From NCBI GenBank assembly GCA_022829145.1, contig CM040742.1, positions 9,983,131 through 10,047,130 of the forward strand: a stretch of 64,000 bases of DNA. The letters run 5' to 3'. The DNA is from Albula goreensis. Lineage: Eukaryota; Chordata; Actinopteri; Albuliformes; Albulidae. Positions within the stretch are counted from its first letter, which is position 1. Each line of letters begins with the position of its first letter. Positions 23,135 to 34,700 of this stretch are shown in pieces. The position numbers and the translations under genes were made by a program. Below the pieces are notes generated by a model. That model had not been told where the DNA came from. It saw only the letters and a program-made list of their open reading frames with translations, and searched no databases.

Positions 23135-24150
23135 TATGCTGAAAAGTTAAAAAATCGAGCACCGATTATCTATAGGCTGTATGAAAAAACCCATTCATTT
23201 TATCCATACAAATGGCTAGCAAAGGGGGCCATGGGGTTACGTTACATAAGTGCACATGACTTCAGACTAAAACATAAAACCACCAGCTATAAGACTCTAA
23301 GTTAACACACGATGAAATTAATCACTGTTTTCTAATCTGACTGACTGATTATTTTTTCTTTTCAGTTTTCATGTAAAAGTGTTTCATGCTCATTAATTTA
23401 AATAGCCTACTCAGAAGCGGTTTATGCACGACATGAGGAGTGCCGTCAGTGGGTACCTCATACGAAATATTGGAAATTCTTGATATTACTCAGTGTATGC
23501 ACATCTTGTGACTAAAACCGATTCGTGGCTAATTTACTTAACTCGCTATCTTTGCAGCGGGTGTCCAGAAACGCATTCTCCCAAATTGGCTGACTGGGCT
23601 ATTACTTTAATTTGCAGACACGACATGGGGATACAAGAAAATTCAAAGGTTGCAAAGTCTCACGCGAAGAAAGTCGTGGTTATTAGAGCAAAGTTAGCTG
23701 ACTACAATAACAACCAGCGTTTGATTTCGAATAGCCTCAGCCAGAGTTCTATTCTTCTACAAAATAAATGCAAATGTTCCGTTAAAACAACATGGCTACA
23801 CCGGCTAAGTATAGATTATTTTACACAAATGTTTTCAACTCTACCAAATGAGTGACATGAATCCAGTTTGTATACACAAGGTCCTGTCGTAAAATTTAAT
23901 CATGCTTGTATGGAATTGCATCACCCTAGAGCTCAAAAAAGTTGGCATGGGAGCCGGCGGACGCTGCCATTTAAAATCAACCACCGGCTTTTTCAGTAGT
24001 TACGTTAGCTAGCCAAAGTAAGTCTGATACATATTTACAATCATATAAAACAAGACATTGACGTTAATAGTTACCTACGGTGGGAAATCAAGTGCCGGAA
24101 AAAAATTCGACAGCTGAATGGTACAGTTGCAAATCGTCGCATTAAGTTAC

Positions 24151-24420
24151 CTTGTAGTGTGGACGTTGGTTAGCTAGCAGCATTCGCAAATAGCCGTTCA
24201 AGCTTGCAAATCCCCCTTCAGGCCAAAATGACTGTTCTCGCCGATGGCAGAAGAACTGTACATTGGTGATACTGGGGGGCGATTTCTACGGCTAGTTCAC
24301 TGATTTTTAGGCGGTGATAAATGACTGGATGCTTTCGTTTTACTGGCTGGCGCCGCCGACCGGATAAAGAGAACGTGTCAGCGAATCGCGGTTACGAAAG
24401 ATGGCACCGCCTTCATTGGC
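24151..24420 (-). promoter_or_regulatory. psph: Probable psph promoter and non-coding first exon
   Basis: A CpG-containing stretch around 24335-24400 (GGCGCCGCCGACCGG) lies just upstream, in the minus sense, of the splice donor at 24150-24149. No TATA box is obvious. The transcription start is inferred to lie between about 24200 and 24400. Confidence 0.4.
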
Positions 24421-26707
24421 TTTTTCCGCTAAGGAGTGCAACCGAGTAAGTTTGGAACAATGGCCTGCGTTTTGCTGTACGACTGACTGCTTGCCGCACA
24501 CGGCAGGACAGGGGTGCATTTTCAGTAAAAAAAAACATTAAAAAAAAAAACAAAAAAAAAAAAAACAATAAATTGAGAATTATGATAGCAATGGATGCTT
24601 GAACATCCGTTTTGCAGAGACCTCGATCAATTCTCGTGCGTAATTATGCATGCGAGTCAGACATTTAAAGCCACTCATTTTCGAACATTCCTTTCCAAAC
24701 ATTATCTCACGCACAGCTGCCAAATGTCCGGGTCTCACAACACCCCCTCCAATCTTTTAAATATCGTTTAAATCCAATGAAATGTGGCTTGCCAGTGCTG
24801 GGTCAGTCAATAGTTCAATGGTTAGGCTACACGATAACAGCTTACACGTTTGCGAGAATGTTCATAGGTAGCGGTGTCTTCAGATTAATCCTGTGTGGCG
24901 AAGTAGTAAAATCTAACACATTTAGCCTATGTAAATAACATTTTATGAATTAAAGAATGCGGAGTTCTCTGTATGCATGTGTGTGCCCCATAATTTTGTC
25001 CAACTTTTGAAAGATGATGGAGGTAAACAAGAACTGCCCAAAGCATGTCATAATTACAAGACTTAATATCAGCATCTAACATTTATTAAATATAATTTAG
25101 AACAGGGGACCCAACCCAGCTCCTGGAGGGTTTTCTGGATTTTTTCATCATATAGATCCACTCTACTCAGTTTGACACATCACATGTTTGACAGTGGTGT
25201 TGCACAATGAGTCCATAAACTGACACATCAGTTGAAGTGTATTTACTTTCCTGACATTAATTGCCCTGCATATTTTACAGATGTGACCTAACTATACTGT
25301 TTGTAGTTACTTCATAAATGATGAGAGGGTATTACTTTTCAAAATTGTCCCTTGAACTTATATCTCTACTCTCTGCTTCTATTTTTGGCAGATTTTTTTT
25401 TTTTTTTCAAGAAAACTAGGAGGTTTAAAATTGGCTGGAGGGTGCATTTAAAAAGGTCTTCATCTTCACTCTATGGGACTGTGCTGCTCAGTAAAACTCC
25501 AGTGATCTTGGAAGGCAATGCTTGCAAAAGGGAAAAAGCAGAATGGACGGTTCAGTTGACAATTATACCTAGCAACCACATGGATATTCTCTTTGATTCA
25601 AGCTGTTACCAACGAAGACAGAGGCAGAAAAGTTTCTCAATCAGAGTAGGGCATTCTTAGCACCAGCTCATTGTTGCCAGGTTGCTTTGAGAGTAGACGG
25701 AAAACTAACTGTGATGTGAAACTGATAGAAGTGAATATTCCTTTGCAGATTACTCATGTTCTGTCTTCTGAGAGGCCACCAGCAGGGCACTGGTGGAGCC
25801 AGGACACCTGAAGTTTGAACCTTCAGATACATTCTTAAAAGGACCCTACCTTCAATTAACTGCCACACAAAGTTTCAAGATTACACCCACAGCTGTTTTT
25901 TTAAATTCTCCATCTATCACTGACTCCCATACATACTTAACTGGACATTTTCCCCAATAATTATTTCTCAATAATTTCTCAGTTTCCCCACAAGTTGGAG
26001 GGAAAATTCCAGAGTTTGGCAACTCTGACCATTTGGTGACATTTCACATGTTCAAAACATGTACACGTGTACAGCTTTAAACACTCAAAAATGAAAACTG
26101 CACAACTGTTAAGGAAGGGCATCGCTGCAACATTAGCCTGTTTCTGGTGTCAGGCGCTGATTTTGTAGCGCATCATCATCAAAAAAAAAAAAAAAAAAAA
26201 AAATCCAAGATTATATCAGAATGCATTCAACCTTTCACAAACATATCATTTTTTTCCACAACCACCCAGAATTACAATAACACCATTTTGCATCATCTTT
26301 GAGTGACATAATTTTTGGCTTTTTTCTTTTTTTAATGACTAGTAATATGTTTAACTAGACATGCTACAAGAGATGTCAATGGTGTCTGATCTGATGAAAC
26401 AGTTCAAAGGCCATAGGAAGGTGCTGATGTGAAAATGTGCTCCCAATCTAAGAGCCCCTCCCCATAGCGCCCTCTAGTGTACTGAAGAAAAAGCCAGAAC
26501 ACAGATGATGATGAGCCACATGCTAATCACTCATTCTCTGACACCTACAGCCATCTTCAGTCTGGCAGAGGACTGTTCACTGCTCAGTTCGCAAATTGTG
26601 AAAGTGATTGCTTGAAAGCCTCCCTATCCTGCATGCTTATTTTCTGTCAGAGAGTATGTGTCACACCTTGCTTCCCATGGGTAGTGTGAACACCTGCACC
26701 TGTATGT

Positions 26708-27022
26708 CAGTCTCTCAGAACAGGAGTGTGGACATAGGATCAATGTTTCCTTTTAGCACATACTGGATAGGGTTAAGATATGGACTGAAGGAGGAGTGTC
26801 AGCACACTGTGATTACAGCTTCCAAAACCAAACTTCTTATTCTATACCGCAACACCACCCCCGGGATGAAGTTTTGATCAATTTGTGGTGAGCTAACCCT
26901 TAGTTTTGGGAACCGTAATTACAGTGTGCAGAATCTGCTCCCTCTTCCCAGATTAAGGGTAGGATATGGACAGGGGAAAGCTGATCCTAGATCAGCAGTC
27001 CTGCCCTGCTCTGAGACAGAGA
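26708..27022. mobile_element. Two copies of the palindromic MITE seen at 15292
   Basis: Copy one, 26708-26805, has CAGAACAGGAGTGTGGACAT, AGGATCAATGTTTCC and TACTGGATAGGGTTAAGATA. Copy two, 26931-27022, has TCCCAGATTAAGGGTAGGAT, GACAGGGGAAAGCTGATCCT and AGATCAGCAGTCCTG, ending CTCTGAGACAG. Both share the GATCAG arms and the GGATA-GGTTA-ATATGGAC centre, so they are one family. No transposase is present. Confidence 0.5.
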
Positions 27023-27554
27023 GTGATGGGAGAGTGAGGTTTCATTGATCCAAAAATGGGAACTATAATATACTACAAGTGACTCAATGATTTGGACCGA
27101 AGATCACGTTGACTCTGGAGACAAATTTATTTAATGTCATTATTCAATCTGAAGTAACTGTTCCAAGCCCCCAATGAGCCATTAACCAAGGAGTACAGTG
27201 AAATGAGCCGTATTGCTTTTACATATTGATCGATTGTTGGATTGAAAGATGAAACCAGTGCTACATGCTAAAACTGTGCAAGCTTGGTTCTTGCATTCTG
27301 AATATATCAAAAAGTTAAATCATGTAAATACACAAGAGAATGTTTTCAAATACCTTAACTAATTCAATTTGATGTAAGTTAAACCTCTGTGCACACAGCA
27401 CTTATTGTATGCATCTGTTGGATTAGAACTGACAGATTCTCAAATCTTACATAGTATGGATGAAATAATTTGTGTCTGCTTGCAGCCTGTGCAGGTGACA
27501 TACTTATCTGTGGATCTGCACACAGCCATCTGATGACCTTAAACAGCCATTACA

Positions 27555-27605
27555 TCACATAAATTACATTACATTTTATGCATTTAGCAGATGACCTTAT
27601 CACAA
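27555..27605 (-). mobile_element. L2-type / SINE 3'-tail relic
   Basis: On the minus strand the sequence ATCTGCTAAATGCATAAAAT followed by GTAATGTAAT is the terminal part of the tail shared by fish L2-like LINEs and V-SINEs. Only about 50 bases are recognisable. Confidence 0.4.
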
Positions 27606-28189
27606 GGGTTCTCGGCTCTCAGCTCTGAAGACTAGCTCCAGGATGGACATGTGCCAGTGGATCACATACCATCAGTGTAGCATATAAACATCCATTTTGC
27701 AACAGATCAGCATTTAACTATCTTTATCAGGCTGACTGTTCAACTTTGAGGACAGGGGTAAAGCCAGGTTGAGAAATAGTTTTTGAATGGGGGATGATGG
27801 GAGCTGAAGTCCAAACTGGCTGTGGAGAACTTTTTCTCTGCCACCATGATATGCACATTTTGAATGGAGTAACTGATGTTTAGATCATTTTACATAATAT
27901 TTTATTAGAAATGAACTTATTCATGATCATGAAATATGAATATAAACATTGTACCTAAGAGTTTGCCACTTTTCCCCTCAGTTTAGCACTAAATAAATAA
28001 ATACATACATACATGCAAAAAAAGAAACCCACTAGTCCCAACTGTTTGAATCTGACAAATGTGGTTTGTCATAAACTACACATATATGTATTTGTTTACT
28101 ATAATTTAAATTTATTTTTAATTTTAATTGTAAACTATAATTTGTTTTTAACCAAGGTTGTTCTTGTTTTAATTTTCTCCAATACTAGA

Positions 28190-28345
28190 TTAGTCTATTG
28201 GGGGGGGGGAGTCCTGATCTATTCGGTCACCTTTAGCACTTGGGACTTTACCCCCCACTGGGGTTATCTTTGCACTTTTTTGTACCATTATTATGCACTT
28301 TGCTTTGTAAGTCGCTCTGGATAAGAGCATCTAACAAATGCCTTT
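28190..28345 (+). mobile_element. L2-type LINE 3'-end relic
   Basis: The stretch ends GCTTTGTAAGTCGCTCTGG, then ATAAGAGCATCTAACAAATG and CCTTTAATGTAATG, the well-known 3' tail of teleost L2-like elements. About 100 bases of 3'UTR-like sequence precede it (TTTGCACTTTTTTGTACC, ATTATTATGCACTT). It is 5'-truncated, with no reverse transcriptase. Confidence 0.55.
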
Positions 28346-29149
28346 AATGTAATGGATAAGTTCAGGACATATTTTACATATGATGTGATTCAGTTAGTTG
28401 AAAACATGAGCTTTGAAGTAGTTCAGGAAAACTCCTCAGTATCTCTACCAAGGTCACTGAGACCAAAATACACAGCACGAAGGCTCAGACTCTGTGTGTG
28501 CTGCTTTTCTTCATTTTCAAATCTAATGATCTATCTTTTGAAAAGCAGCAATTACACCATGCCTCTGCCCTACCCCCAACATTCATAAGATGTGGTTCAC
28601 TGATACAGATATGCAGGCAAGACAATTATATTTGGAGAACATTAAAAGAAATGAATAATTAAGAAAATGTGTAATACATTACATATGCTTATTTTCTTTG
28701 TTATTGTATTATAAGAATTATAAAAATTAGCATCTGGGCTTTCATTTAGATGTAGATGTTGTTTGAGAAAGAAAAGTGAAACTGTCTATCATCAAGAAAT
28801 ATAAAAAATCTTGTGATATCGGAATGCACGGAGATGCTTCTGTATTGAAATAATCTTTCATTATCACATGGTAACATCCGACATACTGAAGGGAATAATA
28901 CCACTGTGAAAATTATCTTAAAACTATATCAGTAAAAATTAAAAAAAACGTTAAATATTATGGAAGTTAATCATTTAATTTAATGGAGGACAACTGTTTG
29001 AAAATATTTTAAATGACGATGATGAAGTTAGCATAAAATACATAGATTAGCAAAGCGTTGCTCTTGACACATGAGCAACTAGTCCCCTGGATGCATTTGG
29101 CAACGGTTTTTTTCCCTCGCCAGAGGAAGTAACATTTGAGTGACAGCCA

Positions 29150-29345
29150 CATTGACCAATCAATTGTAAGTTCTACGGTTTACAAACGGACCCCGTCTAA
29201 TCAGAGCGATGAGGAGGTGGGGTCGAGGATTGCGCACTGGAGTGTTCTGGAAACCGGCGACGCACCTTGTTCTTCTGCGGGCGGTCGAGAGTGAACCGCT
29301 GTTGTATTTCACCAGAGCTTTGGCTGTGTCCGTTACTGTGTCACC
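29150..29345 (+). promoter_or_regulatory. cct6a: cct6a promoter region
   Basis: The 200 bases before the start codon become CpG-rich. A CCAAT box occurs in TTGACCAATCAATTG (near 29155). A heat-shock-element-like pair of inverted half-sites, GTTCTGGAAA, lies at 29244-29253. CCT subunit genes are known heat-shock-factor targets, but this single short site is only suggestive. No TATA box is seen. Confidence 0.4.
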
Positions 29346-31714
29346 ATGGCCGCCGTTAAAGCGTTGAACCCGAAAGCAGAGGTAGCCCGGGCCCAGGCGG
29401 CGCTTGCTGTGAATATCAGCGCTGCTCGCGGGCTTCAAGATGTGCTGAAGAGCAATTTGGGACCAAAAGGAACCATGAAAATGTGAGTCATTGAGTGCAT
29501 TGGCGGCTAGCTAGTTAGCGACGCAAAGTGATTCTTTGTTCGCTAACACTGGCTAGCTTGCTGACTCGGCATCACACATTTATTAGTAAACCATGATTGA
29601 ATGGAAAACTGTCAGTCAACAGTTATAACCTCCTGGGTAACAACATAATGATTGCTTCTGCATAAGCAAATGGCTGGCTACAATAAATGAAACATGTTAG
29701 CCATCTTGCTACGCTAATGAAACGGTTTTGCGGCCTACATGAGCAGTCCGCATGGCCGCTTTCTCGTGTCACTACCAGGCTGACGGTAGTTAATTAGTGT
29801 TAAGCTCATTATTTTTAAACCAGTCATCTAACAAGTGTTGCTAGCGCATATATTTTTGATTCTAAGAAAGTGTTACATAGTCTAAGTAGGTAACTTGCTT
29901 GCGAATGGCTAGGTACATAGCGGCGCATTAGGATGGGTGGGGGTTGGGATAGCTAACGTTAGCTGCACACGTGGGGTAAAATATTAGCCGTCTTTGCTAG
30001 CTAATGGTAGTCGTGAAGTACAATTGCAAGAAAATGAATTATCACGTCATCTTCGTGTAAATGATCCACAAGACGTGTTTGTGTGCTCATACAGTTGTAC
30101 CTGCACTAGCATTGGATACTCAGGCTGCAGTCCCTAATCTCATCTGATTTGGGACTGGTTAGTCAGTGGGCTATCTTGATAGCTAAATACATACTTGTCA
30201 TTGTTCGCTAATCATTCCTAATTGAGTCTTACTGTGTTCGCAGGCTTGTTTCTGGTGCGGGAGACATAAAATTGACCAAAGATGGCAATGTCCTGTTGCA
30301 CGAGATGGTAAGGGACGGCTCCAACTTTTTTAATGCACGAGACGTATGTAGAAAGTGTTACATTACGAATAACGGAAGTTGGGTATTTTGGTCGTTTGCT
30401 AAATGAGGCGCTGTCAATTCGGCATTTAATGTGACTGCTAGTTGGTAGAATACCTCTTATAAGCTTGATGAACAGAATAGCCTCTACAAACTGAAATGCT
30501 GAATGTATTAAGAAGTAGCATTTTTGTAAAATAACAAAAAATGCACATTTGTGTACGAGGTGGTTGCAGTTTTTTGTCATTAAAATAGAGATGAGATGTT
30601 GACCGTTGGATAGTACTGTACTTGACTGCCAATCAAAATTATTTAGCTAGCTAAGTAAAACATACTCAATAACTATTGTAAATTATTATTGATCTTATTA
30701 TTGTAGTAAAGGACGCACAGGGAACACCCATGTGTGCTCTGTAGCTCTCTTGGTCATTTACCTGTGCCAAAGGAAAGTGTGGTCTGTACCTCTGCATTGG
30801 AAGAGCTGCCAATTCTTCCACATGTATTCAACAGACCAGTACATGTCAATCCCTTCATAGCACCACTTACAAAGTGAAGGGTTGAATCCATTGATGGATT
30901 GAGATGTGTCTGTCTTGTGATGAGCATATGAGCTTATTCTGGAGATTCTGCCATTAGGTTCAAATCAGCAGAGCACTGGCACAACATATTGTGACAGATT
31001 CTCTGTTACAGAAATGTACTTTTTCCTGATATGTGATACCAAATGGGAAAATGTGATTTCTTCCATCCTAATTGTCTTATCCGGAGGCAGAGGACATAAG
31101 CACCCACACTAGTTAATTGGGAGGGAGAATGTACCTGTGGCCCCAGAGATACTTAGGGTCTGAAAAACATCAATATTTCCTTGTTCATTAGGGAAAGGAG
31201 TGATAATGTGATCTTAGGCATTACATTCATATATACCCGTAATATATGAACCTATATAACTGGTTACTTACCGGAGTAATTCAACCGGGGAAGTCCGCCT
31301 AAGAGTTCTACCGCAGTGCCCCACCTAAGATTCAGACTGGTCATCCCTGAGCCATTCCAAGCAATGATAGGTGGTATTGCTTTTCATGAAACATACAGGG
31401 ATGTATTTGTTCCTGATTGATGAGGAAGTATTGATTGTTGAACCCTGAATGTGTTTGCTACAAGAAGAGGAGTTGAATGTGTCATAAGCATGTGGAGACC
31501 TTGCATCCTGTGGCACCCAATGGCAGGAGGGAATTCTCATTACTACGGACAAATAATGGTGGTCCTAGAGATATCATGGGTCTTTAAATAAGCATTTCTG
31601 GTTTAGCCAGGCAACTGTCATTTCCCTGAATAACTGGAAAGACATGCAGGTTCTATGTCAACCTTTTTTATTATCTTGTAAACGTGCTTCTTATTGGGTG
31701 TTTGCTATTCAGAC

Positions 31715-31753
<39 letters not shown>

Positions 31754-34700
31754 GGAATGCTGTTGTATACTGTAAACTTAAAGCAGACTACAAGTTCATC
31801 ATTGATGAGCTTTGGTCAACATTGGGTCAAAGCAAACTGTTATTAGATGTCTTTTATGCTGTAATATTGTTAATTGAACATTTGCAGTGTTCAGTATTGG
31901 CAGCATTGCTCTCTAAACACATCATGTAACCTATTGAATGTGTGGATGCCTACTCAGTCCTTCTCAAACTCTGATTTTTTGTTTGTCGTTAACAGCAAAT
32001 TCAGCACCCCACAGCTTCCCTGATTGCCAAGGTAGCCACAGCTCAGGATGACATCACGGGAGATGGCACCACCTCCAACGTGCTCATTATTGGCGAGCTC
32101 CTCAAACAGGCAGACCTCTACGTGTCAGAGGTCAGTCCTGTTCTTTCTCTTTTCTGATTGGCCGGAGAACAGGGAAACTGAGGGCCAATGACTTCCAAGA
32201 GGGATGTTGTGTGCTAAGCCATTTGTTTTTAATATGATCACAGCTTTCCCCGAATCAGCCGGAAGAGAATGAAATTATTTTAATCCTGTGGGGGGTTGCT
32301 CTTCCAATTATTTTAATAGCTGATGCTCCTTTAAATGAATTAACCAGTATATCACAATTAAACATGTAAGTTACTGTCAAACCACAACTCTGTTGAGGGC
32401 TTTTGTGTCATGCCAGCTATTCAGTTATTAAATCAGTCAGCTGTAGTTCAACTTTGTTCTTTACTGTTGAGTGTGATAATCCATAATGAAGGGATTGTTA
32501 ACAAATAAGTTGAACAAAAATTTGTAAATATTTTTATCTGAACCCTGAAGTATTTTTCCTAGTTTTGAAGGATGTTTTTGCATTGGCATCAAATGGCTAC
32601 CGTTGGAATTCCTTTCTCTAAATTTTTGTTAATGAGAAGTGTCAGCTTGTCTGTCTCAGTGTGTTGGCTGTTAGCAGTTTTGTTCATGTTGCTGATGCCC
32701 CTCCCCCCTTTCAGGGTCTGCATCCCAGAATCATTGCAGAAGGGTTTGAGGCGGCGAAGGAAAAGGCCCTGGAGGTCCTGGAGCAGGTGAAGGTGACGAA
32801 AGAGATGGACAGGGAGACCCTCATTAACGTGGCTAGGACCTCCCTCAGGACCAAGGTCCACACAGAGCTGGCCGATCTGCTGACCGAGGTGAGGAAGCGG
32901 CTGGTAACCACGTCAGCTGTGAACAGTAGTGATGGCTGAAACAAGGCTTCCTGAGCCCTGCTAGGGTGGAGTTACACCCAGCTGTCTCTGGTGTTAACCA
33001 GCCAAAAAGGTTTTTCTCTCCACAATTAGGTTGTTGGTAGAAATTTTTGAAAGGATTGTAACAGAGTTTTACACTGCAGAAACGGATATCGAATTGCGTT
33101 AACGGGAGGTTGCCAATCTACACATTTCAGGCGGTGGTCGACGCTGTGCTTGCTATACGGAAGCCAAATGAGCCGATCGATCTCTTTATGGTGGAGATTA
33201 TGGAGATGAAACACAAGGTGGACAGCGACACAGTGTAAGTTCCTCTTCCTCATTCTCTTATTTTGAAGGTGCAAAGGTTGAAATCTTGGCCAGACTTTTA
33301 GAAACTGAACAGTAGGTGGTAATTGAAATGGAACTGGCAAATGCAAGGAAAGAAATTTAAAGATTAAAGGAGCGACTGGTGGGGTTACCATGGTTTGAAG
33401 GTGAACCTAACCTGTATGGCAGGTTAACCAGTTGACTGCCTCCCAGTTGCTGTAATGCTTGTGTGAGAGGAGCACTCACTCAGCCTCTGCTCTCTGTGTG
33501 TTTCAGTCTGATCAAAGGGCTGGTGCTGGACCACGGCGCTCGACACCCAGATATGAAAAAGAGAGTGGAGGACGCCTACATCCTCACCTGCAACGTGTCC
33601 CTGGAATACGAAAAAACGTAGGTGCCCTGCAGGAGGAGAGATGGCTGAAGCAAACACTGTTTAACTGTAAGATCAGGCGTTTAACTCACAGAACATTCAG
33701 AAATCGTATCCTGATTCCTCAGCTGCATCACTATGTGTATTTTGCGTAACATGAAGGTAAACTTCAGTTTGAAGATGAGTAAATACAGTTTGTGCCATGC
33801 TTTACTTTGGACAAGTCCCCACCCCCCACCAGTATTGTATGTTTCATGTGTTTTAATTGTTGGCACATTAAAAGCATGAATTCTCTCACCCTTTGTTCCA
33901 GTGAAGTGAACTCGGGCTTCTTCTACAAGAGCGCGGATGAGAGGGACAAGCTGGTGAAGGCTGAGAGGAAGTTCATCGAGGAGCGAGTCAACAAGATCAT
34001 CGATCTGAAGAACAAAGTGTGTGCGGACGGCTCCAAAGGGTTTGTCGTGATCAATCAGAAGGTAAGCATTTTCAAATGTCCAACATTAACTTTCCTTGCA
34101 GAGTACTGCAGATGCAGCAGGGCCTAAATTTGGCATAAGGATCCCTTATGCTTCACGCATGTACATGAACACAAAATAAATCATAAGCAACAGGGTTGGG
34201 GTTAGGGAAGAGGTTAGGAGGGTGAGGGGGGGAGGAATTATGGGACAGGGGTTGCACAGGGAACACCCATGTGTGCTCCGTAGCTCTCTTGGTCATTTAC
34301 CTGTGCCAAAGGAAAGTGTGGTCTGTACCTCTGCATTGGAAGAGCTGCCAATTCTTCCACATGTATTCAACAGATCAGTACATTTCAATTCCTTCATAGC
34401 ACCACTTTGTGTGAGGGGTGTTAACTACAGGAGAAGAGATGGATGGGAATTGTGTCAGTCATTTAATGGTCAGATTCTCTTATCCTGTGATGCTTCAGTT
34501 AAGCGCAGCAGCAGAATGGTACCTGGATGGTGCGAAAGTGTGGAAAATGGTTGTGCAAGTGTTTTTCTGAATACTGCACGGTGTATAATGGTTTGGTGAT
34601 GTTTGTTTGAGTTGCTCTCGTCTCTGTCCCCTACAGGGCATTGATCCGTTCTCCCTGGATGCTCTGGCTAAGGAGGGCATTGTAGCTCTGCGTAGGGCAA

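Larger units (their letters stand above)
24421..29150. other. psph-cct6a intergenic region
   Basis: About 4.7 kb between two divergently transcribed genes. Only repeats are recognised: A-rich runs near 24525-24570 and 26178-26203, two palindromic MITE copies (26708-26805, 26931-27022), and two L2/SINE tail relics (27555-27605, 28190-28345). Open frames up to about 100 codons show no domain or conserved motif. Confidence 0.5.

Noticed and set aside
23493-23855. 120-codon plus-strand frame upstream of the psph start
   Set aside because: No recognised motif, no splice partners and ordinary intron composition; it lies in the inferred first intron of psph.
25352-25660. 102-codon frame with a hydrophobic start in the psph-cct6a spacer
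   Set aside because: The hydrophobic part is a T-run artefact (Phe repeat). No conserved domain and no neighbouring exons.
30715-30874. A longer snoRNA ending at a second ACA (30869-30871)
   Set aside because: Copy 2 lacks that ACA (it reads TTTGTGTG), the length would exceed the usual class size, and the inner ACA at 30841 closes perfect stems in both copies.
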